In this document: one piece after another, positions 52,235 through 61,855 of the stretch
Numbering within the stretch: position 1 is the first letter of the stretch
Layout: each line of letters opens with the position of its first letter
DNA from: Desulfobacterium sp.
Lineage (GTDB): Bacteria; Desulfobacterota; Desulfobacteria; Desulfobacterales; Desulfobacteraceae
DNA length: 64,000 nucleotides
Reading direction: 5' to 3'
Assembly: GCA_030145245.1 (NCBI GenBank)
Contig: JAQYWC010000017.1
Span: 62,001 to 126,000, forward strand
Translations under genes and position numbers: made by a program
Notes under the pieces: generated by a model
What the model saw: only the letters and a program-made list of their open reading frames with translations
Databases searched by the model: none
Told to the model about the DNA's origin: nothing

Positions 52235-53038
52235 TCACTGCCCTTCGGCAGAAAGACCCAGCAGGGTCTTGATCGCTTCCATGTAGGGTTTCATTCCCCG
52301 GTAAAAGATGTCGTTGTGGTTGGCGTTGGGGATCTTCAACAGGGTTTTCTCCGTTGCTCCGCAGGCGTCGTACAGGGCCTGGCCGTCGCTGAAGGGGATG
52401 ATGTGGTCGAACTCCGCATGGATGATCAGGGTGGGGCCACTCCATTGGCTGATCTTGTCCCCATTGCCAAACCCCTTTGCTTCAGCAAAGCCGATGCCCG
52501 CGGTATCTATGCCCAGGGTCGTGAGCAGGGGCTCTGCGTGGGCAAACCCGCTCTCGATGATCAGGGCATTGATGCTGCCGGGGTTTGATGCGGTAAGCTC
52601 CAGGGCCGGTGCGCTGCCAAGGGACCGGCCCATGACGGTGAGGGGGCCTGTGAATCCCAGCGCTTCAAGGTGCTTTTGAACGGCATCAAATATCCGGTGG
52701 CAGTCGGTCATCATGGTGGATACCGAGGGACTGCCCGTGGAGCGGCCGTATCCCCGGTAGTCCGCCACGATGAAGTTGATGCCCATGCCGTTGTAAAGTC
52801 CGCCAAGATCGTCGTAATCTGAAACGATTTCACCGTTGCCATGGAAAAAGAGGATGGAGGGGGCGCCCTTTGCTGACAGATGAAAACAGGCGCCAACGGT
52901 CACCCCGGTATCCACTGGAATCATGAGGTCCTTTTCCGTCAGTTTTCTGTGAGCCTCCTCCTTTCTTGGGTGGAACAGGCGTTCCACCACCTGGGGCTGG
53001 TCAAGGGCCTTGTAGTCGGGCATCTGCTGTTTCTCCAT
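52235..53038 (-). CDS. Alpha/beta hydrolase
   Basis: A 267-residue alpha/beta-hydrolase fold protein. The oxyanion start is ILFFHGNGEIVSDYDDL, the nucleophile elbow is VMGRSLGSAPAL (GxSxG), the acid is in IIHAEFDHIIPFSDG, and the late His is in PNANHNDIF. It resembles BAAT/Bem46-like peptidases or thioesterases. It has no signal peptide, so it is cytoplasmic. The ATG at 53038 follows AGGAGACGCC. It is 26 bases downstream of the TonB receptor and is last in the YcaO-TonB-hydrolase operon; it may release or process an imported compound. Confidence 0.85.
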   Translation of the reverse strand: MEKQQMPDYKALDQPQVVERLFHPRKEEAHRKLTEKDLMIPVDTGVTVGACFHLSAKGAPSILFFHGNGEIVSDYDDLGGLYNGMGINFIVADYRGYGRSTGSPSVSTMMTDCHRIFDAVQKHLEALGFTGPLTVMGRSLGSAPALELTASNPGSINALIIESGFAHAEPLLTTLGIDTAGIGFAEAKGFGNGDKISQWSGPTLIIHAEFDHIIPFSDGQALYDACGATEKTLLKIPNANHNDIFYRGMKPYMEAIKTLLGLSAEGQ

Positions 53039-53064
53039 GGCGTCTCCTGGCGTTCTCTTATCGG

Positions 53065-55149
53065 TTAAAGTTTTATCTTCCACATACAAAGGTAGTTGAT
53101 TCCAGGCTCCATCAATTCCATGCCCCGGGAGGTGGAGAGATGGTTGGTGATCTCCTGGTCAAAGAAGTTGTCTATGCCGACCGTCAGCTCCTGGCGTTTT
53201 CCCCAGAGGATGAACCTGTGGCCCATGCGGAAATTGAGCCGGTCCCAGCCATCGCTTTCCAGAGCGCCCTGGGGGGTTCTGTCCTGGTCTGCGGCCCACT
53301 CAAGTTCCAGGCTGGTCCAGAAGCCCGTGGTGGTGTCGTAACGGATGCCAAACAGGCCGTTCAGGGGGGAGATAAAGGGCAGGGGCTCGTCAATTTTGGT
53401 GTTGTCGCCGTGGGTGTAGGCAACATAGGCCAGGGCGGACAGCCGGGGGGTGATAAAATACTCAGCTTCGATCTCTCCTCCATAGATCCGGGCCTCGTCC
53501 ACATTCATCATCCGGTGCTCGGTGCTGCTTACAATGGTTTCCGTGATGAGGTCGTCCAGGCAGTTGAGATAGGCGCTGGCGGAAAACTTCAGGGCAGCGT
53601 CGGTGTAGTGGAAGCCGTATTCAAAAAACAGGGAGCGCTCGGGATCAAGATCTGGATTGCCGAACAGCTCGATGCCGCCGCCAAGGTTGATGTATTTGAA
53701 CCGGTCCATGAGGTCTGGGGCCCTGTAACTGGAGGCCGTGATAAAGGTCATGGTCCAGTCGGGCATGAAACCCCAGGTGACGCCGGCATGGGCATTCCAG
53801 CTGGTGTCGCTGTAGTCTTCTCCCGCCTGCTTGAGGGTAACGGGAATACTGGGAGAGGGCGGGGAGATCCAGTTGTAGAGATCGTCGCTTTCCGCCTGGA
53901 TGGTGTCCAACCGCCCGCCCAGGTTGAGGCTGACGGCGTTGGAAAGGCGCCATTCATCTTCGGCAAACACGCCGCCTGAAAATTGCTCCACATTGCCAAG
54001 GGAGGCGTCCACCCCCACACGGCCGTTTGCGAACTCCTTGTAGCGGTGGGAGTTTGAGATCTCCCAGTTCCAGAGGTCCACGCCTGCAACGATCCTGTGG
54101 TCCTGGGGCTGGAAGATGGTCTGCCACTTCAGCCCCCAGGTTTCATGGTCGGCCTGGGGCCGGATCTCGGTGACAGGGCCGCCGGGAAAATTGTCCAGGC
54201 GCACCCGGCGCTCGATCTTCTGGTAAAAAAGGTTGATTTTGGATTCCGGGATCAGAGGGCTGTCCGGGGTCAGGGTATGGGTGAGGTTCACCAGGGTGCG
54301 GGAGGTTTCGGGATAGGTCACATCCGGTCCGGTGGGAAGGGACAGGCCTTTGCCGGGGATGCCGATCTCGTCCCCCTCAAAGTGCTGGACCTGTACCTGG
54401 GTGGTGTTGATGGGGTTTATCTTTGCCCCCAGGGCGGTGTTGAAACTGTAATCCCTGTACTGGCTGTTATGGATATCCTTGTCGCCTCCGGCCTCATAGC
54501 TGTTGTGATCCCGGTAACCGGCGGATGCGGATATCCAGAAATCCTGGCTGTTGTAGGTGGCCCGGCCATGGGTGTCGATACCCTTGGGGTTGGAGGCAAA
54601 CCCGGTGGTGAGCTCTCCCTCCCAGATGGGGCTTGGGGTGAACCTGCCTTTTTGGGTGATCACGTTGACCACGCCGCCCATGGAGCCCGAACCATGGAGT
54701 GCGGAGATGGGTCCCTTGAGCACCTCGATCTGCCGGATGTCCAGGGGATTTACCGTGCCGAACTGGGCGTTGATGTCGGTGGCCGTGTTCACCCGGCATC
54801 CGTCAACCAGGAACACCACGCTGTTCCTGCCCAGGCCCCGGATGTTGATGGCCGATCCCCACAGGGAATCGGAGGATTTGTTCACACCGGGGATGCGGGT
54901 GGCCGCGTTGGTGATGCTGACGGGATTCATGGCGGAAATTTCCCCTTCGTCCACAATCCCTACGCCGCCGGGGGTCTGGGAGATAAGGCTCTCCCTGCCC
55001 CGGGCTGTCACCACCATGGGGTCGAGCTTGTTCAGGCCATTGTCGCCTGTCTGGTTCTCTGTTTCCGTTGAATTTGCTGTTACTGCTGTTAATAATGCCA
55101 ACACAATGATCCCTGTCATGCAGGGCCAGGAATGTTTAAAATGATGCAT
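53065..55149 (-). CDS. TonB-dependent outer-membrane receptor
   Basis: A 694-residue outer-membrane transporter with a signal peptide (about 1-26), a TonB-box-like NKLDPMVVTARGRE near 39-52, a plug domain (about 55-160: PGGVGIVDEGEI, INIRGLGRNSVVFLVDG and IEVLKGPISALHGSGSMGGVVNVI), and a 22-strand barrel. The C-terminus ends in an amphipathic strand (YLCMWKIKL). It resembles cobalamin, heme or siderophore receptors; the ligand is unknown. No ABC transporter or TonB/ExbBD genes are adjacent. It is 63 bases downstream of the ycaO-like gene, an unusual association. Confidence 0.9.
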   Translation of the reverse strand: MHHFKHSWPCMTGIIVLALLTAVTANSTETENQTGDNGLNKLDPMVVTARGRESLISQTPGGVGIVDEGEISAMNPVSITNAATRIPGVNKSSDSLWGSAINIRGLGRNSVVFLVDGCRVNTATDINAQFGTVNPLDIRQIEVLKGPISALHGSGSMGGVVNVITQKGRFTPSPIWEGELTTGFASNPKGIDTHGRATYNSQDFWISASAGYRDHNSYEAGGDKDIHNSQYRDYSFNTALGAKINPINTTQVQVQHFEGDEIGIPGKGLSLPTGPDVTYPETSRTLVNLTHTLTPDSPLIPESKINLFYQKIERRVRLDNFPGGPVTEIRPQADHETWGLKWQTIFQPQDHRIVAGVDLWNWEISNSHRYKEFANGRVGVDASLGNVEQFSGGVFAEDEWRLSNAVSLNLGGRLDTIQAESDDLYNWISPPSPSIPVTLKQAGEDYSDTSWNAHAGVTWGFMPDWTMTFITASSYRAPDLMDRFKYINLGGGIELFGNPDLDPERSLFFEYGFHYTDAALKFSASAYLNCLDDLITETIVSSTEHRMMNVDEARIYGGEIEAEYFITPRLSALAYVAYTHGDNTKIDEPLPFISPLNGLFGIRYDTTTGFWTSLELEWAADQDRTPQGALESDGWDRLNFRMGHRFILWGKRQELTVGIDNFFDQEITNHLSTSRGMELMEPGINYLCMWKIKL

Positions 55150-55212
55150 CGCTCCTCGCTTCAGGGTGTCAATCTCCGGATTGTTCCAGGTTCGGCATCC
55201 TTGTGTCAATGG

Positions 55213-56919
55213 TTAATCGTTTTGGCTGAACTGGTTGATGTAGTTTCTGAACAGTTCAGGGTGAACCCTGGAAAACCGGTCAAAGTCTCCAAGGATATCC
55301 ATGCCCGGGATAATGGCCTTGACAACTGGGAGGCCGATATCCTTGCGGGTCAGATCTACGTAATAGGGCTGCTGGCCGTTGGCCGTGAGCAGGCGTTCCA
55401 GCAGGGCCAGGTCTGCGCCGTGATCAGGGGTCGAATAATCCGGCAGGTTGCTGTAACCCACCGGGACCAGACCCTCCATGGCAGGTGCCGACGGTGGGCC
55501 CGAGGGAAAGGGGTAGGTGGTCTCGGTCATGGCTGAGACCAGGGCCCGCCTTGCATCGAGATGGGCGGCCGCTCCCTTGTGGATGGTGCCGTCCTGTCCC
55601 CTGACAAAGCATTTGCAGCAGGGAATGCCGGACCCAGGTGTGATGTCCTGGAACTGGACCTGGATCCCGAGTTCGGCATAGGTTTGGAGCAGGGGGGTGA
55701 TCTTGCTGTTGTCCGGCACGAGTTGGAAGCAACTCCGGGTATCAAAGGGAACCGTTGCCTCCTGGTGGCGCTCGATCACCTCCAGCAGGGCCGACACCTT
55801 TGCCTGGGCCATGGTGTTGCCCGATGCAAGTCCGGTTGAGCCAAGACCTGAAAACAAGGCGGTCTCATCCAGGTTGCAGAAGAGAAACAGGGGCTGGACA
55901 GGCACCATGGCCGGTTCCGGGCCGTTGGTGCCGGGGGTGGTGCCTTCGATCCAGTGCAGGGGCTCGTTGCCATAGCTCACCTCAAGGGCGAGTTCGGCCG
56001 GGTTGAGGGCGTTTCTGCCCTGTTGGATCAGCTCCGTGTAGGTGGCGCGCACCAGGGGATAGTCATTTACATATCCTTCCACCCGGGTGGCTGAGATGGA
56101 AGCAAATGAGGAGCAGCGCTCCACGATCTCCATTAAAAGGGACGCCCGGGCGTTTTCCAGGGAAAGCCCCTTACCGTAGCTGGTCTGGGGCCCGGACAGG
56201 GTAAACCTGTTCCGGTGGTTGTCCGTGTGTGTGGTGAACCGCCACCGCCGTAGCAGGGCAAAGGGGCTGAGGCTTGATTCATGCCGCATCTCCTCCTCCA
56301 CTTCGATTCCTGCCTGCATAAGCCGCTCCATGGCGGTCCGGGCTGTTTGTTCTGGGCTGAAATCGCCCTTGGTGTCCGGGATATTGTCATCCCGGGAGAC
56401 GAGGTCGTCGATCTTGGTCAGGGTCTCCTGGCGAACCATGCATTCCCCGGCGCAGATGGGGGGAAGCCCTGTCTCGTCCACTGGTTTCAGGGGCTTGTTC
56501 TCCACAATGTTTGACCGGAAAAGGTCGATCCACTGGGTGTGGAGCCGGGTGTTCGGCAACAGGGCCGACCGGATGTCCACCAGGGGCGTATGGTTACAAA
56601 GTTCGGTGATGGTCTCTTTGGAAAAGAACTGTTCGGCCTTGGTCATGCTGTGGGACAACAGGATCTGCTCACAGGCCAGGGCCTGGAGCACCCGGTCCTC
56701 CGAAGCGTTCGCCTGTTGGATGAGCCGGCCGACCTCATCTTCATCAAGCCGGGCCATCATATCCAGAACATACCGGTGGAGGAACTGGTCCATGGGCCGT
56801 TTTTTCAACAGCGCCAGGCCCTGCTCCAGGGACAGGGGGGGAGAGGGGACCGTGGTGAAAAATCCCGTGGCAAGTTGTGTGTCGGATAATTCCAATTTAT
56901 ATTCCAGTGTCTCTGTCAA
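55213..56919 (-). CDS. YcaO-domain protein with N-terminal extension
   Basis: A 568-residue protein. Residues from about 225 match the YcaO ATP-dependent cyclodehydratase fold: SYGKGLSLENARASLLMEIVERCSSF and, in the second half, GLASGNTMAQAKVSALLEVIERHQEA, both with the EXXER-type ATP/Mg residues, then DARRALVSAMTETTYPF. The first 200 residues are helical and of unknown function, with Cys residues in PPICAGECM. YcaO enzymes activate peptide backbone amides in RiPPs, on ribosomal proteins, or in cofactor proteins. No TfuA, dehydrogenase or clear precursor peptide is seen. The TTG at 56919 is chosen because AGGAG lies seven bases upstream. Confidence 0.83.
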   Translation of the reverse strand: MTETLEYKLELSDTQLATGFFTTVPSPPLSLEQGLALLKKRPMDQFLHRYVLDMMARLDEDEVGRLIQQANASEDRVLQALACEQILLSHSMTKAEQFFSKETITELCNHTPLVDIRSALLPNTRLHTQWIDLFRSNIVENKPLKPVDETGLPPICAGECMVRQETLTKIDDLVSRDDNIPDTKGDFSPEQTARTAMERLMQAGIEVEEEMRHESSLSPFALLRRWRFTTHTDNHRNRFTLSGPQTSYGKGLSLENARASLLMEIVERCSSFASISATRVEGYVNDYPLVRATYTELIQQGRNALNPAELALEVSYGNEPLHWIEGTTPGTNGPEPAMVPVQPLFLFCNLDETALFSGLGSTGLASGNTMAQAKVSALLEVIERHQEATVPFDTRSCFQLVPDNSKITPLLQTYAELGIQVQFQDITPGSGIPCCKCFVRGQDGTIHKGAAAHLDARRALVSAMTETTYPFPSGPPSAPAMEGLVPVGYSNLPDYSTPDHGADLALLERLLTANGQQPYYVDLTRKDIGLPVVKAIIPGMDILGDFDRFSRVHPELFRNYINQFSQND

Positions 56920-57216
56920 ACCCAATCTCCTAATTGTTTGTTATGATCCCAAGACCCATGTGGACTTCAATGAAGGCGGCATACTACCATGTGGCAGGCC
57001 ACAAGTGAATAGTATTCTCTTCTGTCATGGCATCTGAGGTTGCCGACGGTCCTATTCCCCCTTGCTGGTTCAGTATTGCGAATTGTGTGCCACCTGAAAA
57101 CAAGCCCGGAACGTCAGGGCCGTATGTACTTCATGGTGAACAGGATCGTCTTTCCAAGGTTTAAGCTGTCAGCATCAATTACACTTTGTAAACGTTTTTG
57201 TTGAAGGGGGCTGGGG
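56920..57216. other. Leader region upstream of the ycaO operon
   Basis: The 297 bases between the MFS stop and the YcaO start probably contain the promoter of the YcaO-TonB-hydrolase operon. No convincing precursor-peptide ORF or known riboswitch was recognised. A minus-strand 14-codon ORF beginning at about 57028 (MTEENTIHLWPATW) exists but lacks support. Confidence 0.4.
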
Positions 57217-58677
57217 CTAATTTATGCGGGGACGGTCATCCCCCCGGAGAAAGGCGAGAACGGTTCCCAGGGCGGCCAGTACGCCGCCGGCTTTCATGGC
57301 GTTGTGAAACCCTGCCATGAAAAACGGCTCCACGGCCAGGGAGTAAGTCTTAAAGGGGGTGCCCTGGCTGAGGTCGGTAAAGGTGGTGCTGAAGATCAAT
57401 CCGGCAATGGCCACCCCGATGACCATGCCCAGATTCCGGGCCGTTGCCACCGTTGCCGAGGCAATGCCCCGCCGGTTGGCCGGGATCGCCCCCATGGCTG
57501 CCGTGCTGTTGGGGGAGATGAAGATGGCCGTGCCCGTGCCGGCCAAGGCCAGGCGCCAGAGACTCGATACCAGGGAGCAGGAGGGGTCAATCCGGGTGAA
57601 GGAGAAGAGGGCGCAGGCAAGAAGCCCCATCCCCAGGGTGCAGGGGATCCTGGAGCCTGTTTTATTGTAAAGGGCGCCCGACACCGGGCTGATGAAGAAG
57701 AGCATGAGAAATGGGGTGATCATCACAAGCCCTGTGGCCGAGGCCGACAGACCGCAGGGGTGGACAAGGAAAAAGGGCATCATGAAGACGATGATGAAGA
57801 GGGCGGCAAACATGACGGCCGAGGTGATCACCGGCAGTACAAACAGCCGAATCCCCAGGAGGCCTGGATCAAACAAGGGGTAGAGGGCCTTGGCCTCGTT
57901 CCGGATGAATCCCAGGCATGCCAGGGCACAGGCCAGGGTGAATCCCATGGTCTTGGCGGAGAAGAGGTGCCACTGGTTCAAATGGGTCAGCACCACCAAT
58001 AGGCATATCAGGGAAATGGCAAGCAGGATGCTGCCGGTCTTGTCCAGGGGTTCAAGGTTTCCCTGGTCTGCCCGGGTGCCCTTGAGGATGCGGGTGCCTG
58101 CCAGGGCCGAGGCAATGCCGATGGGGATGTTGATGTAGAAGATGAATCGCCAGGAAAAGAGATCCAGGAGTATGCCGCCGAGCACCGGGCCTGCGGTAAG
58201 GCCCGCCGCCACCACCGCCCCCACCATGCCCAGGGCCTTGCCCCGCTCTTTGGCAGGAAAGGTGTCCACGATGAGGGCCGGGGAGCAGGCCATGAGCATG
58301 GACGCGCCGCATCCCTGTATGGCCCGGGAGAGCACAAGGAACATGGGCGTCTCGGCCATGGCGCAGCAGAGGGAGCCCAGGGAAAATACGAGGAAACCGG
58401 TGGTGTAAATGGTCCGCTTTCCCCGGGTGTCGCTCAGCCTGCCAAAGGTGAGGAGCAGGGAGGAGATGGTGAGCAGATAGATGAGGACCACCCACTGGAT
58501 GGTTACAAGCCGTGTCTCCATGTCCTGCATGATATAGGGCAGGGCGATGTTGACGATGCTCGAATCCAGGGTCGACATGAAGACCCCCAGGGCCACACAA
58601 ACAAATATCAGCCACTTTTTCTTCTGCTCTTCTGCCATCTCTTGTCCGCTCCCGTCTCTTTCCGTTTCGGCATTCAT
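57217..58677 (-). CDS. MFS drug/metabolite exporter (DHA2, EmrB-like)
   Basis: A 486-residue transporter of the 14-helix DHA2 family. Conserved motifs are LDSSIVNIALPYIMQDM in helix 1, GRLSDTRGKRTIYTTGF (motif A) and motif C in helix 5 (GAVVAAGLTAGPVLGGILLDLFSWRF). It probably exports drugs or a secondary metabolite by proton antiport. It follows uvrA by 53 bases on the same strand and precedes the ycaO gene by about 300. The start is uncertain: ATG 58677 or 58638. Confidence 0.88.
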   Translation of the reverse strand: MNAETERDGSGQEMAEEQKKKWLIFVCVALGVFMSTLDSSIVNIALPYIMQDMETRLVTIQWVVLIYLLTISSLLLTFGRLSDTRGKRTIYTTGFLVFSLGSLCCAMAETPMFLVLSRAIQGCGASMLMACSPALIVDTFPAKERGKALGMVGAVVAAGLTAGPVLGGILLDLFSWRFIFYINIPIGIASALAGTRILKGTRADQGNLEPLDKTGSILLAISLICLLVVLTHLNQWHLFSAKTMGFTLACALACLGFIRNEAKALYPLFDPGLLGIRLFVLPVITSAVMFAALFIIVFMMPFFLVHPCGLSASATGLVMITPFLMLFFISPVSGALYNKTGSRIPCTLGMGLLACALFSFTRIDPSCSLVSSLWRLALAGTGTAIFISPNSTAAMGAIPANRRGIASATVATARNLGMVIGVAIAGLIFSTTFTDLSQGTPFKTYSLAVEPFFMAGFHNAMKAGGVLAALGTVLAFLRGDDRPRIN

Positions 58678-58730
58678 CTGTTTTCTCAAACAAGAAAAAG
58701 TTTAGGATATCGGCATTAAGTTGGCAAGGG

Positions 58731-61643
58731 TTATTGTGACGTTCGCTGGTTGGCGAGCACCTCCTTGAGAAAATACCCGGTGTGGCTTTTTGTTGAGCGG
58801 GCGATCTTTTCCGGGGAGCCTGTGGCAACAACCTCTCCGCCCTTGTACCCCCCTTCCGGGCCAATGTCCATCACCCAGTCCGCCGTCTTGATCACATCCA
58901 GGTTGTGCTCGATGATGATCACCGTGTTACCGGCATTCGAGAGGCGCTTGAGTACCTTTAACAGGAGTCTTACGTCTTGGAAGTGGAGGCCTGTGGTGGG
59001 CTCGTCCAGGATATAGAGGGTCTTGCCCGTGTCCCTTTTTGCAAGCTCCCTTGCAAGCTTTATCCGCTGGGCCTCGCCCCCGGAAAGGGTGGTGGCTGCC
59101 TGGCCGAGCTTGATATAGGTGAGCCCCACATCCATGAGGGTGGTGAGGATGGTGCGGATCTTGGGGTGGCTTTCAAACAGTTCCATGGCCTGGAGAACCG
59201 AGAGGTCAAGGACGTCGGCGATGGAGTGGTCCTTGTATTTGATCTCCAGGGTGGCGTTGTTGAACCGTTTGCCGTGGCACACCTCGCAGGGGACAAACAC
59301 ATCTGCGAGAAAGTGCATCTCCACCTTTATATACCCGTCACCGTGGCAGGCTTCGCACCGGCCTCCCTTGACATTAAAGGAGAACCGTCCCTTCTGGTAG
59401 CCCCTGGCCCTTGCCTCGGGAAGGTTTGCAAACAGGTCCCGGATGGGGTCGAACACCTTTGTATAGGTGGCAGGGTTGCTCCGCGGGGTGCGGCCGATGG
59501 GTTTCTGGTCGATGTTGATGATCTTGTCCAGGTTTGAAAGGCCGGTGATGGTCTTGTGCCTGCCAACGTCCAGGGTGGCGTTGTTGAGCTTCACGGCCAG
59601 GGCCGGATAGAGGATCTGGTTGATGAGGGTGGATTTCCCGGCCCCGGAAACCCCGGTGACCGCTACCACCAGGCCCAGGGGAATCTTGGCCGTGAGATTC
59701 TTGAGATTGTTCTCTTTGGCGCCTTTGATGGTGATCCATTTGTTTCCCATCTCTTTGGGTGTCCGTCTTTCCGCCGGAATCTCAATGGTTTCCGTCATGT
59801 TGAGGAATTTTCCGGTGATGGAAGCCGGATCCGCCTTGATCTGTTCCGGGGTGCCCTGGGCCACGATCTGGCCGCCCAGATGGCCTGCCCCGGGACCGAT
59901 GTCCACGATCCAGTCGCTTTTGGACATGGTCTCCTCATCATGCTCCACCACGATGAGGGTGTTGCCGATGTCCCTGAGGTGGTGGAGGGTGTTGATCAGC
60001 TTTCCATTGTCCCGCTGGTGGAGGCCGATGGAGGGCTCGTCCAGGATGTAGAGCACCCCGGTGAGCTCCGACCCGATCTGGGAGGCAAGGCGGATCCGCT
60101 GGGATTCGCCACCGGAAAGGGTGGGGCCGTTTCGGTCAAGGGAAAGGTAGTCCAGTCCCACGTTGACGAGGAAGCCCAACCGGTTCGAGATCTCCTTCAA
60201 CAGCTCTTCGGCGATGAGGCGCTGGTTGCCCTCAAGGGTGAGGCTGTTGATGAAGTCATGGGCCTCCTGGATGGTCATCTCGGTGAGATCAATGATGGAC
60301 CGTCCGTTGATCAGCACGTGGAGGACCTCGTCCTTGAGCCGTCTGCCCCGGCAGGCGGGGCAGGGCTTGGAGGTCATGAAGCCGGAGTAGTACTTTTTCG
60401 ATCCCTCGGACTGGGTGGACCGGTAGCGGCGCATGAGGGTGTTGACCACTCCCTCGTGGGACATGGTCACCTCCCCCTGGATCTTGGCCGAGTTCCAGGT
60501 GACGGTGAGCTCCTTTCCGTTGGAGCCGTAGAGGATGAGATCCCTCTGTTTTTTTGGAAGATCCTTCCAGGGGGTGTCATAGTCAAGGCCCCACTGTTCC
60601 TCCATGGCCAGCAACTGGCCCTTGCCCCAGGAGCTGTTATTATTGTACCGGGGATTCTTCAGGAAGTAGTTCTTCCAGGGGATCACCGCACCCTCCCGGA
60701 TGGTGAGGGTCTTGTCTGCAACGATCTTGTCAATATCCATGGACAGCAGGGTGCCGATGCCGTTGCATTCCGGGCACATGCCAATGGGGGAGTTGAACGA
60801 GAAGAGCTGGGGGACGAGCTCGGGATAGGCAATGCCGCAGCAGGAGCGCGCCTCGCTCATCTTCAGGTCCTCCCGGCCCAGGATGTGCACCAGAAGCTGG
60901 CCGTTGCCAAGGCGAAGGGCCGTCTCCACCGAGTCGGTGAGCCGCTTGGAGAATTTGGGATCGTCCTTGATCACAAGCCGGTCCACCACCACCTCGATGT
61001 TATGCTTTTTGTTCTTTGACAAGGCCTGGACATCGGCAAGATCCTGGACCACGCCGTTGATCCTTACCCGGGCAAACCCCTCTTTTTTCAGCTCCTCCAG
61101 CCGGTCCCGGTGCTCCCCCTTCCGGTTCTCCACAATGGGGGCCATCACAAGGATTTTGGAAGCGGCCGGCAGGGAGAGGATCTGGGAAACCATGCCCTGG
61201 GCGTTGCCCTGGCCCACCTTTTTGTTGCATTTAAAGCAGTGCTGGGTGCCGATCCTGGCAAAGAGTACCCTGAGATAATCGTAGATCTCGGTGATGGTGC
61301 CCACCGTGGACCTGGGGTTTTTGCTGGCCGCCTTCTGCTCGATGGCAATGGTGGGGGAGAGCCCACGGATGGTGTCGTACTTGGGTTTTTCCATCTGGCC
61401 GATGAACTGCCGGGCATAGGAGGAGAGGGACTCCACATAGCGCCGCTGGCCCTCGGCAAAGATGGTGTCAAAGGCAAGGCTGGATTTGCCCGATCCCGAA
61501 ACCCCGGTAAAGACGATTAATTGTTTCTTGGGCAGCTCGACTTCGATGTTCTTGAGGTTGTGCTCCCTTGCTCCCTTGACGATGATGGTGTCAAGCTCCA
61601 CTGTCTTGATAATGGATTCCATTGCTGAATCGCCGTCCTTCAT
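58731..61643 (-). CDS. uvrA: Excinuclease ABC subunit A
   Basis: A 970-residue damage-recognition ATPase of nucleotide excision repair. Two ABC modules each have a Walker A (VFTGVSGSGKSSLAFDT near 40 and VTGVSGAGKSTL near 656) and a signature LSGGE. The second zinc finger CEACHGDGYIKVEMHFLADVF...CEVCHG is complete. The first module reads SCCGIAYPEL and CPEC, so its first Cys pair is CC rather than CxxC. The frame starts at 61643 (MKDGDSAMESII); ATG 61622 is an alternative. A terminator-like repeat lies upstream. Confidence 0.96.
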   Translation of the reverse strand: MKDGDSAMESIIKTVELDTIIVKGAREHNLKNIEVELPKKQLIVFTGVSGSGKSSLAFDTIFAEGQRRYVESLSSYARQFIGQMEKPKYDTIRGLSPTIAIEQKAASKNPRSTVGTITEIYDYLRVLFARIGTQHCFKCNKKVGQGNAQGMVSQILSLPAASKILVMAPIVENRKGEHRDRLEELKKEGFARVRINGVVQDLADVQALSKNKKHNIEVVVDRLVIKDDPKFSKRLTDSVETALRLGNGQLLVHILGREDLKMSEARSCCGIAYPELVPQLFSFNSPIGMCPECNGIGTLLSMDIDKIVADKTLTIREGAVIPWKNYFLKNPRYNNNSSWGKGQLLAMEEQWGLDYDTPWKDLPKKQRDLILYGSNGKELTVTWNSAKIQGEVTMSHEGVVNTLMRRYRSTQSEGSKKYYSGFMTSKPCPACRGRRLKDEVLHVLINGRSIIDLTEMTIQEAHDFINSLTLEGNQRLIAEELLKEISNRLGFLVNVGLDYLSLDRNGPTLSGGESQRIRLASQIGSELTGVLYILDEPSIGLHQRDNGKLINTLHHLRDIGNTLIVVEHDEETMSKSDWIVDIGPGAGHLGGQIVAQGTPEQIKADPASITGKFLNMTETIEIPAERRTPKEMGNKWITIKGAKENNLKNLTAKIPLGLVVAVTGVSGAGKSTLINQILYPALAVKLNNATLDVGRHKTITGLSNLDKIINIDQKPIGRTPRSNPATYTKVFDPIRDLFANLPEARARGYQKGRFSFNVKGGRCEACHGDGYIKVEMHFLADVFVPCEVCHGKRFNNATLEIKYKDHSIADVLDLSVLQAMELFESHPKIRTILTTLMDVGLTYIKLGQAATTLSGGEAQRIKLARELAKRDTGKTLYILDEPTTGLHFQDVRLLLKVLKRLSNAGNTVIIIEHNLDVIKTADWVMDIGPEGGYKGGEVVATGSPEKIARSTKSHTGYFLKEVLANQRTSQ

Positions 61644-61683
61644 GATGAAAAATCCCGCCGTTCTTATATGTTTGAGCCCCTTA

Positions 61684-61756
61684 GGTGTCAGGCTTAGCTT
61701 ATTGCGACTAAACTTAAATAAATGAGCAATTGCACCAATACGCTAAGCCTGACCCC
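61684..61756. repeat. Inverted repeat of the GCTAAGCCTGACCCC family
   Basis: Bases 61684-61698 and 61742-61756 are inverted copies matching at 14 of 15 positions around a 43-base AT-rich interior. The right arm is identical to the repeat end at 27561-27575. The element sits just upstream of uvrA and looks like a short non-autonomous mobile or REP-type sequence. Confidence 0.65.
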
Positions 61757-61855
61757 AATATATTACACTCCATGGTGTTGAGCTTTGGTCAAGAAAAAGA
61801 TAATAAGCATGGCCCGGGCAATGTAAAGGGCAGGGGGCGGGGGCAGCTTTCCCTT

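Noticed and set aside
57060-57190. Riboswitch in the ycaO leader
   Set aside because: Short GC hairpins are present, but no cobalamin, Moco or other consensus core could be matched.
57020-57216. Possible RiPP precursor or small ORF upstream of the ycaO gene
   Set aside because: Minus-strand frames give a 14-residue peptide (MTEENTIHLWPATW) and an open tail (SLNLGKTILFTMKYIRP) but neither has a ribosome site, leader-core pattern or Cys/Ser/Thr-rich core.
59556-61019. 487-codon plus-strand frame opposite uvrA
   Set aside because: Antisense shadow of a well-conserved uvrA reading frame; no start signals or family motifs.
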